A DNA stretch of 64,000 nt from Ochrobactrum sp. BTU1 (GCA_018798825.1 CP076355.1:1399501-1463500), one strand, 5' to 3'; positions 17,196-24,205 are shown, counted from the stretch's first letter. Program-made: numbers and translations. Notes: a model not told the origin generated them from the letters alone.

Positions 17196-17972
17196 CTAAC
17201 TCAAATCTATTCGCCGCGACGCCTGAGCGATAGTCGATGGTCGATGTGCGACAAGAACACGGCTGATCTTTAAGGCTGAAACCGCCGCGTTTATGCGGCG
17301 CTCGTTCGCTTCATCCAGAGCGCTTGTGGCTTCATCCAGAAATAGGAACGAAGGGCGGCGATACAACGCACGCGCAAGAAACAGCCGTTGTTTCTGACCA
17401 CCCGATAGCGAGCTTCCCAGATCGCCAATGAGCGAGTCGTACCGCATAGGCATCGCCATGATTTCATCTCGCATGGCAACCATTTGAGCGCATTCTTCTA
17501 TCCATACCTGATCGGAATGTGGATCAAAGCAAGAGATATTTTCTGCGATGGTACCTGCAAACAACAGGTCGTCCTGCAACACAGTAGCAATGTGCCTGCG
17601 ATAGGCAACTAGACCTGTCTCTCTGACGTCCACATCGCCCAGCAGAACTCTGCCTTCGCTTGGTTCAATAAGACCCGACATGATTTTCAGTAAAGTGGTT
17701 TTACCGCACCCAGATGGACCGGTGATGGCCACGCATTCTCCGGGTTCAATTATCAGGTTGATATTCCTGAGAACCTCTGGCAATCCTTCACCATAGGTAT
17801 AGTGCACGTTCTCAACCCGCAACGGTAAGGAGTGCTCAATGGGTATTTGCAGTGGTAGCGCAGATAGGGTTGCGGCAGGTTCAGTTGACGTCAGAGCAAT
17901 ATCCGCTATGCGTTCGGTGTGAAGGGTAAGCATTTTCAGGTTGATCGCCAAATCAATTAGCCCCCCCCACAC
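17196..17972 (-). CDS. microcin/bacteriocin ABC exporter, C-terminal part with ATPase domain (frameshifted)
   Basis: The C-terminal 258 residues of a CvaB-type exporter. It begins with the end of the transmembrane domain ('GLIDLAINLKMLTLHTERIA') and carries a complete ATPase: Walker A 'GPSGCGKTT', Q-loop 'VLQDDLLFAGTIAENI', signature 'LSGGQKQR', Walker B 'FLFLDEATSALD' and the His switch 'VLVAHRPST'. It is out of frame with the upstream half only because of one extra G in a G8 run (C8 at 17961–17968 on the plus strand). Seven G would read 'GRVGGLIDLAINLK' through and give a protein of about 700 residues, the normal family length. Whether a separate start is used, slippage joins the halves, or it is a pseudogene is open. 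Confidence 0.75.
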   Translation of the reverse strand: MWGGLIDLAINLKMLTLHTERIADIALTSTEPAATLSALPLQIPIEHSLPLRVENVHYTYGEGLPEVLRNINLIIEPGECVAITGPSGCGKTTLLKIMSGLIEPSEGRVLLGDVDVRETGLVAYRRHIATVLQDDLLFAGTIAENISCFDPHSDQVWIEECAQMVAMRDEIMAMPMRYDSLIGDLGSSLSGGQKQRLFLARALYRRPSFLFLDEATSALDEANERRINAAVSALKISRVLVAHRPSTIAQASRRIDLS

Positions 17973-19287
17973 GCCCTACAAGCTGATCCTTGTAAGCAAG
18001 GAAGGCGATGAGCATCCCGACTGTCATGGCCCCATCCATTACGGACCTTGTGCCGAGTATAAGCATGATAATTCCGTCGCTGGCTGCAAGGAACGTACCG
18101 ATGATACCGAAGAGCATATCAAGCTTCTTGATCCGGAGATCTGAGTTGATCACGTTGATCAGCAAAGTGAGCCATGCGCCCCTGCGGCGGTCATGCAGGT
18201 CCATGGTTTTAATGCTGGCAACACCACGGATGGTTTCGATGAAATGCGAATCCTCTTTTGCCCCCTGTATGATCGCTGCCTCATTGGCTGCGCGATATGG
18301 ATGATAGGCAGCGACACGGATGGCCAGATGCAGCACAAGGGTGATTAATGCAACCACTGCAAGCCAGCCGCCATAAAGCACCATCATGACCAATGCCCCG
18401 ATGGTCATGATGCCATCGAGGACCGCGCTCACCATGTCCGTCGTCAGTGCTGACTGAATGCTTGCCAGTGATCCGAAACGCGAGACCACATCACCAACGT
18501 GTCGCTTCTCAAAATACGAGAGCGGCAGACGCAGCAGGTGATCGAACAGCGCGGTTGTCCATTGCAGGTTCAGGTTTGTCCCCATGATGAGCACGGCCCA
18601 TGTTCTGGCCAAACCAAAGATGAGTTGCAGGATTGTGAGTACACCAAGGCCAATCGTAATCAGTGTCAGGAGATTGTGATCCGACGCCACGATCACTTCA
18701 TCGAAGATGATCTGCGATCCAATCGGTGTAAGCAGCGCAATGGCTTCCAGACAGAGTGACAAGGCAAATATCTGGAATAGCGCCCGCTTCAATCCGCTGA
18801 TGCGCCGAAACATATCTGTAAGACGAATGCGTTCTTTCTCAACCTTGCGCTCAAAACCTTCTGCGGGCCAGAGTTCGAGAGCAACACCGGTAAAGCATTC
18901 TGACAACTCTTTAAGCAGGACCAATCGCCGACCACGAGCCGGATCATGAATATAGGCACCCTTAGCAGTTACCTTTTCCAGCACCACATAATGGCGCAGT
19001 TCCCAATGCAGAATGCAGGGTGTCTGAAGTTTTGACAGGTCCTCACGCTCGACGCGCACCGGGCGGGTGGCCATAAACAAACCGCTTGCGATGCGAGATA
19101 TATCGAGGAGCGAGAGTCCTTTGACTGAAACCGCAAACCGACGCCGTAAGCTACTCAGATCAATCTCATGGCCATAGTACCCTGCGGTCATCGCCAGACA
19201 TGCCAGTCCGCATTCCGCGACTTCGGTTTGCAGGATGACTGGTAGTTGCCGCTTCAATGACAGGGAAAAGTTCAATCTGCTCATCAT
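17953..19287 (-). CDS. microcin/bacteriocin ABC exporter, N-terminal part with C39 peptidase and membrane domain (frameshifted)
   Basis: A 444-residue N-terminal portion of a peptidase-containing ABC transporter that cleaves double-glycine leaders and exports the peptide. The C39 peptidase domain (about 12–140) has Gln20, catalytic Cys26 ('VAECGLACLAM'), His99 ('RHYVVLE') and Asp115 ('IHDPARG'). Six transmembrane helices follow (about 165–440). The frame then breaks at the G8 run, and the product would end 'GRVGGAN'. It overlaps the HlyD-type gene upstream by 4 nt (ATGA), so the two are translationally coupled. Neighbours include a double-glycine peptide gene 2.2 kb upstream on the same strand, which is the likely cargo. 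Confidence 0.8.
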   Translation of the reverse strand: MMSRLNFSLSLKRQLPVILQTEVAECGLACLAMTAGYYGHEIDLSSLRRRFAVSVKGLSLLDISRIASGLFMATRPVRVEREDLSKLQTPCILHWELRHYVVLEKVTAKGAYIHDPARGRRLVLLKELSECFTGVALELWPAEGFERKVEKERIRLTDMFRRISGLKRALFQIFALSLCLEAIALLTPIGSQIIFDEVIVASDHNLLTLITIGLGVLTILQLIFGLARTWAVLIMGTNLNLQWTTALFDHLLRLPLSYFEKRHVGDVVSRFGSLASIQSALTTDMVSAVLDGIMTIGALVMMVLYGGWLAVVALITLVLHLAIRVAAYHPYRAANEAAIIQGAKEDSHFIETIRGVASIKTMDLHDRRRGAWLTLLINVINSDLRIKKLDMLFGIIGTFLAASDGIIMLILGTRSVMDGAMTVGMLIAFLAYKDQLVGRVGGAN

Positions 19288-20606
19288 GACGGGTTATTGT
19301 CGGCCTGCGTGGTGGCGCGGCCTCGCAGACTGTAAATCGGTTCAAGCAGCCATTGATATAGCGGGCGGGTATCAAGAAGCAGATCGGCTTCGACGCTCAT
19401 GCCTGCTCTCAACGGCTCAGCTTGCCCATATGCCATAACGTTCGGCTGATCTGGCTGGGCAGTGATCCGATATTGTGCCTGTGTCGGTTGCGGCTGAGCC
19501 GCCAGCGCGTCCGCATTGGCTTCTCCCTGCCGTAATGTCACGCGAGAGACGTTTGTAACCCGGGCACCATATTGGCCGAACTTCTGATAGGGGAACGCCG
19601 TGTACCGCAACAGTACAGGCACGCCTTCCCGGATAAAGCCAATCGCTTTGCTGTCTGCAAGCAGATGCACTTCCATCTTCTCGCCGGTGGGCAGGATCGA
19701 CACCAGTGGCGTTCCAGCTGCGACAAGCTGACCAGAATGTGCAAGGACCGCTGCAATCGTACCGTCGGCAGGTGCTGCAATTACAATGGCTCTGCGCGCT
19801 TCGGACTGAGCCAGTTGCTCTTTGAGCGTTGCTATTCGCTGGCGCATCTCACCAAGCCCGATTGCAGCTGAAGCGTCGAAACCGTCGAGCTTGGACCTGA
19901 CATCTGATGCTGTACTTTCAAGTTGCACCCGTTCTCTGCGCAGACTTTCGAACTCCTGGCGGTTTTGCATATAGCTTTGCTCAGCAGCTTCGTAGCTGCG
20001 CTCGAGGGTAATGCCCTTGTCAACCAGCTCTCGGTATTTGACGGCACGGGGCCGTAACACGGCAATATATGTTTCGGTTTGTGCTATCTGCGCATCAACA
20101 CGCTCTATCTCCTGTGTAATAGAGCGAGCACGTTCTCCCAAGGCACGCTTTTCAACCTGATCAAGCAGAGCGCGCTGCCTTATAGCCTCGTCAAGTTCAT
20201 CAATACGGCTTTGAAGCTGGTCTTTGACGACACTCTCCGTCTCGCCAAGCCCAGTCTTGATGTCTGTAGCCACCAGAAATAGAGGATCACCTGCTTTAAC
20301 AGTGTTCGCCTCTGCAGCGTGCACTTGTACGAGACGCCCGGTTTGCGGCGTAAAGATATGCAAAACACCCGCACTCGGAACGACAGCGCCATGGACGCGC
20401 ACGCGGCGGGTGTATTGGCCGAACATCAGCACTACCAGAATGAGCGCAATAATGACCATGCCCACTCCTGTGGCTAGCTGAACCGAAATTGGTTGAATTA
20501 ATCGAGGGTTACCTAGCCACGCAACGCGACGGGCAACGATGGCCTCATTTCGGAATAGAGAGACGTATTCCGCAGGGCCATAGGATGCTTCTCTAGCGGT
20601 ATTCAT
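19284..20606 (-). CDS. HlyD/CvaA-type membrane fusion protein for peptide export
   Basis: A 440-residue type I secretion adaptor. A short cytoplasmic N-terminus is followed by one membrane helix (about 44–66, 'VGMVIIALILVVLMFGQYTR'), a lipoyl half-motif ('GAVVPSAGVLHIFTPQTGRL'), a long coiled coil (about 115–270), the second lipoyl half ('VIAAPADGTIAAVLAHSGQL') and a beta-barrel end. This is the layout of CvaA, partner of CvaB in colicin V export, and it is directly coupled to the C39 exporter gene. An outer-membrane TolC homologue would have to come from elsewhere. No strong Shine-Dalgarno is seen before ATG 20606; the 236-bp AT-rich region upstream probably holds its promoter. Confidence 0.86.
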   Translation of the reverse strand: MNTAREASYGPAEYVSLFRNEAIVARRVAWLGNPRLIQPISVQLATGVGMVIIALILVVLMFGQYTRRVRVHGAVVPSAGVLHIFTPQTGRLVQVHAAEANTVKAGDPLFLVATDIKTGLGETESVVKDQLQSRIDELDEAIRQRALLDQVEKRALGERARSITQEIERVDAQIAQTETYIAVLRPRAVKYRELVDKGITLERSYEAAEQSYMQNRQEFESLRRERVQLESTASDVRSKLDGFDASAAIGLGEMRQRIATLKEQLAQSEARRAIVIAAPADGTIAAVLAHSGQLVAAGTPLVSILPTGEKMEVHLLADSKAIGFIREGVPVLLRYTAFPYQKFGQYGARVTNVSRVTLRQGEANADALAAQPQPTQAQYRITAQPDQPNVMAYGQAEPLRAGMSVEADLLLDTRPLYQWLLEPIYSLRGRATTQADNNPS

Positions 20607-20651
20607 AAGTCACACAATTGAATGATAAAAAATTCTCATAGTGATAAGTTT

Positions 20652-20812
20652 TCACGACGCGTCAAATATAGTCGTCGTGAGAATCTCAAAAGAAATTACA
20701 CTAATTATAATTATCTAAATAATAGTATTGCTCTGTACGGCATCAGATTAAATTTAAGATTTCGAAATATATAACTTGCGAAAATATCACAGAATTCTAA
20801 CGACCGTCGTGA
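20652..20812. promoter_or_regulatory. repeated CGTCGTGA elements upstream of the exporter operon
   Basis: The octamer CGTCGTGA occurs at 20673–20680 and 20805–20812, and its complement TCACGACG at 20652–20659, the first two facing each other as a hairpin with a 13-base loop. The rest of 20607–20842 is very AT-rich and has no gene. This looks like an operator region for the HlyD/ABC genes; the regulator is unknown. Confidence 0.4.
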
Positions 20813-20842
20813 AAAATATAATCATACTTATCGATAATATAT

Positions 20843-21031
20843 TTACAGGTAATCCAAATCAACTCGAGAATTAAGCTCAAAGTAAAATAAAAAAACATTA
20901 GCGAACAAGATTGGGCCAAGGACAAAAGTTACCCAATATATTTTGTAGGCGGCACCCTCAGGAACTTTGAAATGTCGGAGCGATGAGCCCTTCCAGCCCC
21001 AGAGAGAGAAGTGTTCGCTAATGTTTGCCAT
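20843..21031 (-). CDS. 62-aa single-pass membrane protein in the microcin locus
   Basis: A short minus-strand frame starting 'MANISEHFSLWGWKGSSLRH', with one strong hydrophobic helix (about 31–50, 'IYWVTFVLGPILFANVFLFY') and an acidic end 'RVDLDYL'. It follows two other small frames downstream of the double-glycine peptide gene, so it may belong to the same transcript. Small membrane proteins encoded beside class II bacteriocins are often immunity factors, but here the immediate neighbour (21242–21472) is the better candidate. No homology is recognised and the RBS is weak. Confidence 0.45.
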   Translation of the reverse strand: MANISEHFSLWGWKGSSLRHFKVPEGAAYKIYWVTFVLGPILFANVFLFYFELNSRVDLDYL

Positions 21032-21044
21032 CTGCAGGTCTACT

Positions 21045-21197
21045 TTATCTTTCGCCCCAACGAGATTTGAAACCTCCGAACTTCGGACCGAACTCGTTAG
21101 TCAGCTTCTCCATCAGTGTTCGCTCGTCGGTAGCGTTGAAGATATGTTTGCCAGAGTCAAACACTTCCCAATGGATTTTCCCTGTCTTTGCATCCAT
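21045..21197 (-). CDS. 50-aa hydrophilic protein in the microcin locus
   Basis: Minus-strand frame 'MDAKTGKIHWEVFDSGKHIF' continuing to 'FGPKFGGFKSRWGER'. The same frame is open about 26 codons further upstream without an ATG, and that stretch ('WGTWQSGTVETRRI') reads like protein, so a non-ATG start or a truncated 5' end is possible. It is hydrophilic and ends 14 nt before the start of the 62-aa membrane protein. Function unknown. Confidence 0.35.
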   Translation of the reverse strand: MDAKTGKIHWEVFDSGKHIFNATDERTLMEKLTNEFGPKFGGFKSRWGER

Positions 21198-21241
21198 GAT
21201 ACGTCTGGTTTCAACTGTACCGCTTTGCCATGTGCCCCAGA

Positions 21242-21472
21242 TTAAGAATCTTCTCGCACCTGCTTGAAAATACTCCTATTTTTCTTAATCTTTTTTAGAC
21301 ATTCAATTATAGTTACTGGAAAAGAAATAATGATAATTGTAAATAATGAAGAATAAAAATAATTCTTTAAATCCATATTCATATCAAAAGTTCCGTTACC
21401 TATAGAAAACATAAGTATAAACAACCCTAATGGGAAAACCCAAAAATTTAATATGATAGATTTAATCGACAT
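21242..21472 (-). CDS. 76-aa two-helix membrane protein, candidate microcin immunity protein
   Basis: A minus-strand gene 56 nt downstream of the double-glycine peptide gene. It encodes two hydrophobic helices (about residues 5–24, 'SIILNFWVFPLGLFILMFSI', and 39–58, 'YSSLFTIIIISFPVTIIECL'), then a very basic tail 'KKIKKNRSIFKQ'. Small, two- or three-helix, cationic membrane proteins next to a class II microcin gene are the usual form of immunity proteins (colicin V Cvi is 78 aa). No sequence family is recognised. The assignment is from size, topology and position. Confidence 0.55.
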   Translation of the reverse strand: MSIKSIILNFWVFPLGLFILMFSIGNGTFDMNMDLKNYFYSSLFTIIIISFPVTIIECLKKIKKNRSIFKQVREDS

Positions 21473-21496
21473 ACGTTACACTCATAAACTGAAATA

Positions 21497-21520
21497 CAGG
21501 CAAGCAACATTGCTTGCCTG
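21497..21520 (-). other. intercistronic hairpin between microcin and candidate immunity gene
   Basis: Palindrome CAGGCAAGCAA–CA–TTGCTTGCCTG gives a 10-bp stem and 4-base loop in the 56-nt gap. It lacks a U-run on the minus strand, so it may protect or attenuate the transcript rather than stop it. Confidence 0.55.
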
Positions 21521-21528
21521 CTTGAATT

Positions 21529-21945
21529 TTAACGCCCTCCTCCACGGCCACCGCTATCACCGCCGCCTTTTTCCCGTCCACCGGAGTAATTTCCTCCCCC
21601 ACGATTGCTCGGACTTGGGGAAGTCCACCCGCCACCTGATGAACCATAAGCGCCCCCTATCGCTCCCGCAATAGCGCCTTTCAACCCACCAAGAACGCCA
21701 CCAATGGCGCCACCAATCGCTCCCCGAGCCACATTGGGATTTAGCCCAACAGCATTCGCACCATATACGTCTCTGCCAAGATAAGAATCCATAGCAGCAT
21801 CTCTGCCGTCATTATTTCTTCCGCCGCGAGATTGGGGGCCGCGAGAAGCGCCAAAATCCGTGTTACGAGCCCCGCCATAATCTGGAGAATCTAGGCGACC
21901 ACCGCCACTGACAATCTTCATTTCTTCGAATGTTAAAATGCGCAT
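21529..21945 (-). CDS. double-glycine-leader peptide, putative class II microcin precursor
   Basis: A 138-residue precursor. Residues 1–15, 'MRILTFEEMKIVSGG', fit the double-glycine leader consensus at each key position counted from the cut: Gly-1, Gly-2, Val-4, Met-7, Glu-8, Leu-12. The mature part (123 aa) has an Asp/Arg/Gly-rich front (16–70), a hydrophobic Gly-zipper core (71–101, 'ARGAIGGAIGGVLGGLKGAI') full of GxxxG pairs as in pore-forming bacteriocins, and a Gly/Ser/Arg-rich tail ending 'GGDSGGRGGGR'. RBS AAAGGG lies 9 nt before the ATG. A C39 exporter and CvaA-type adaptor follow on the same strand. I know no named microcin with this sequence. Confidence 0.78.
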   Translation of the reverse strand: MRILTFEEMKIVSGGGRLDSPDYGGARNTDFGASRGPQSRGGRNNDGRDAAMDSYLGRDVYGANAVGLNPNVARGAIGGAIGGVLGGLKGAIAGAIGGAYGSSGGGWTSPSPSNRGGGNYSGGREKGGGDSGGRGGGR

Positions 21946-22014
21946 ATTTATACCCTTTAATACTAATTAACTTTGGTAAAATGGCAATTTCTATTGGATC
22001 GCAACTTATTATGT

Positions 22015-22137
22015 GTGAATGCCATTTTCGAAAATGGCGTTCTTAAAGCTATCGACACTGTCGCAAAGAATCGCGGTTTAACGCGTTCAGCTTCCTTAGC
22101 TCAAGCTGCCAGACACGAAATTGATGTAGGCGTTTAA
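22015..22137 (+). pseudogene. HicB/RHH-type antitoxin C-terminal remnant
   Basis: A 40-codon plus-strand frame opening at GTG 22015 and reading 'ENGVLKAIDTVAKNRGLTRS' then 'ASLAQAARHEI'. This is the typical C-terminal ribbon-helix-helix of HicB-like antitoxins ('...IDAxAxxxGLTRSxFLxxAAR'). The N-terminal pseudo-RNase domain and any toxin gene are absent. It lies upstream of the microcin gene in opposite orientation and is probably debris of an older island gene. Confidence 0.5.
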
Positions 22138-22744
22138 GCGCCCATCTTACAAAAAAGCGCTTGTTCCAAGATTGGTAGCAAATCGCGATTACATAAGTAG
22201 AACAGTAAATGACCGGTGGCATTCGTGTGAACTGATTAAACGAACCGCACTGAGCAGCAAATGCTCCATTCTCAAGCAATGAGATTGAGTGGGAAGCCAT
22301 CGGTATCGTACGCTGCAAGCAGCACACTTATTTTTTTTGCGCAAAGTGCGTCCAATGCTTACTCCCTCAGATACAATGCCGGTCTCGATAGTGGACCTCG
22401 AAATTTCAGCGAGTGGCCAAGCAGTATTTTTTGCCGCCTTAATAATAGCTGTAGTGTTTGTAAAGATGATCGGAACGTACCGGGACGCATCTTACCGGCT
22501 TTTGGGGCTGGGCCCACGTTTTAGGCGCTTAGCATCCATAACCAAGGTTTGCCCTTTTGGCTTCTGCGCTAGTCGGGCCCTTTCGGGTGAGGCTGCCAAG
22601 ACGTCTTCACGCCACAATTAACCAACATCGGCTATTTTCGCTGCCTGTCAGCAACATGCGAGGTATTCGCTCTGATATGCTAATTCTGTGCAACACATCC
22701 AGCATCCTGTCGAGGCGACTCCTCGCAAATGACCCTCAGTTGAA
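22138..22744. other. non-coding or decayed stretch
   Basis: No convincing gene. The best frame starts at 22355 on the plus strand and has one hydrophobic helix ('AVFFAALIIAVVFVKMIGTY') then basic residues, running to 22621. It lacks a ribosome site and its second half looks random. A minus-strand frame (22049–22327) overlaps the antitoxin remnant and is discarded. Confidence 0.35.
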
Positions 22745-23007
22745 CTATGTATTTCCGGAGGCAACAAACGTGTCTTTATAAAAGGTTACTTTATTGGCAT
22801 TAAATAAAATCCGTTCTCTGTCTGTTTTAATCTCTGAATCTCCCAACCTGATCACCGCATTCCCGCTGAGTTGATTTATTTTTTTCGAAACTTTCTCGAT
22901 GCGGTCTGCACTCATCTCAAATTAAGCTTCTTCGTTTCCGCATTCGCGCTGAAGAATACCGAAGATTCGGCCAAATCGATCAAAATTAAAGCTATTTTAC
23001 AATGCAT
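22745..23007 (-). pseudogene. small secreted LptA-like protein, broken by a frameshift
   Basis: Starts at ATG 23007 after a perfect AAGGAGAT site 5 nt upstream and begins as a signal peptide ('MHCKIALILIDLAESSVFFS', cut likely after 'ANA'). That frame stops at 22912, but the next frame, entered by a one-base shift (ATG 22915), continues as protein: 'MSADRIEKVSKKINQLSGNA', then 'GDSEIKTDRERILF' and 'KVTFYKDTFVASGN', and stops at 22745. The second part resembles the beta-jellyroll repeats of the LptA/OstA group ('SGNVxIxxGDxxIxAD'). The intact protein would be about 86 residues, shorter than LptA. Either a pseudogene or two coupled frames (ATGA overlap). Confidence 0.5.
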
Positions 23008-23154
23008 TTTTATCTCCTTTTCTTTACGATGAAGTAAACCACATACGTATTAAAATAAAAGTCCTATAAGTTCCTCACAACAAGTGAGGTATACTACTTC
23101 GACTTCCTGCACGCGACAGGCGGGTAAACTGATTGGAGAAATCGGACGTGCACG

Positions 23155-23582
23155 ATGATTTTTATCCGTGCGAGTGAAGCGCGGAGGTGGCGCTGGGGAG
23201 CGACTGATCTTTCTGATGGCAAGCTCAGCATCCGTCAGCGCACCAACCGTTACGGTGAAAGAAAGCAAATGGTTTGGTGTTCGCCGACCTTCCCGAAAAT
23301 ATCGACAATCACCAGAACATAGTGAAGCGCCGGCGATTGGTTGCAGAAATAGCGGCTGGAGTGACCGTTTCTACTGGCAAAAAGACGCTACCTGCCAGTT
23401 TTCGGCCGAGATATTCAGGCTTCCACGCTCTCCGGCAATGGTATGCGTCTAATCGGCTGAGGCATACTTCCGTTTAGGTGAGGTTCGACACCTACGGCAA
23501 TTTATCCCCATCATTGTATGCAGGAGGCGAACTGCGCGACGCTGAAAAAGCTCTGTTCTCAATCGACGTGAAACGCATCTAA
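23155..23582 (+). pseudogene. tyrosine recombinase (integrase) remnant, multiple frameshifts
   Basis: Plus-strand integrase pieces in three frames but in the right order: 'RASEARRWRWGATDLSDGKL' with 'SIRQRTNRYGE' (box I Arg, 23170–23280), 'LPENIDNHQNIVKRRRLVAE' then 'GFHALRQWYAS' (normally ALRHxYAS, 23280–23460), and 'FDTYGNLSPSLYAGGELRDA' with the catalytic Tyr, stop at 23582. At least two frameshifts and a His-to-Gln change in the RHxYAS motif make it inactive. It is a separate copy from the one beside tRNA-Gln, since both contain the Tyr-containing C-terminus. It marks a second mobile-element border near the right side of the accessory region. Confidence 0.72.
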
Positions 23583-23995
23583 TTATCTAATAATTTCAGT
23601 GCTGAGGCGAATATCCTAACTCCGCTATTCCGGCTTCGAATCCGGGTGCCTTCGCCTGGGTTAGAAGTCGGATACGTGCTACAAAAAAATAGATATGAGT
23701 TCTTAGGGCATCGTAATCATTAATTTTTTACCCCGCACATTGAAAAGTATCTCGTGAAATTTCCCTTAGCCTTCGTTCAAACAACCGCGGGCCCTTCTCG
23801 GACATCACAAATTCTTATCTTAGCCTGAATAATTTGGCATTGAGTTGCCATATTATTCAGGCTACAAGGGGAAATCGACTTTGTTATCGACTGCCTCTCA
23901 TAAGTAATTGAAGGCTTTTTCTTTCAATATCGTAAAAACAGCCGCGAAGTTCTATTCGCTTTTTTTTGGCTTGATCGAATTGAAAGGAATTCGTT
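23583..23995. other. intergenic region upstream of cspA
   Basis: No gene seen. It contains a tRNA-like but non-folding stretch (23605–23657), a large inverted repeat at 23821–23864, and about 130 bp of probable cspA leader. Cold-shock genes often have long structured 5' leaders. Confidence 0.5.
23821..23864. repeat. long inverted repeat (19-bp arms)
   Basis: Arms TAGCCTGAATAATTTGGCA (23821–23839) and TGCCATATTATTCAGGCTA (23846–23864) are complementary at 18 of 19 positions with a 6-base loop. There is no U-run after it on either strand. It could be a regulator site, a transcript-stabilising hairpin or a mobile-element end. Confidence 0.7.
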
Positions 23996-24205
23996 ATGGC
24001 AAATGGTACAGTAAAATTCTTTAATGGTACAAAAGGCTTCGGTTTTATTCAGCCAGATGATGGGTCGCCGGACGTTTTCGTACACATCTCGGCAGTAGAA
24101 CGTGCGGGTCTTCACGGCTTGAATGAGGGCCAGAAGGTCAGCTTCGACTTAGTGGCAGACAGACGCTCTGGCAAGCAGGCTGCTGATAATCTTCAGGCAC
24201 TATAA
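23996..24205 (+). CDS. cspA: cold-shock protein, CspA family
   Basis: A 69-residue single cold-shock domain that binds single-stranded RNA/DNA and melts mRNA structure. RNP1 'KGFGFIQ' (about 14–20) and RNP2 'VFVHIS' (about 29–34) are intact, with the usual start 'MANGTVKFFNGTKGFGFIQ'. 'NG' replaces the more common 'NxTK' loop residues only slightly. RBS AAAGGAA lies 8 nt before the start. A long upstream leader and a strong terminator at 24271 make it a monocistronic unit. The symbol denotes the family; alphaproteobacteria carry several paralogues. Confidence 0.92.
   Translation: MANGTVKFFNGTKGFGFIQPDDGSPDVFVHISAVERAGLHGLNEGQKVSFDLVADRRSGKQAADNLQAL

Noticed and set aside
23605..23657. tRNA-like stretch: AGGCGAA…TTCGCCT around a CTTCGAATCC loop
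   Set aside because: The putative T stem does not abut the acceptor strand, the loop has eight bases, and no D or anticodon arm is present, so it is not a tRNA. It could be an old attachment-site scar, but there is no matching tRNA in the window.
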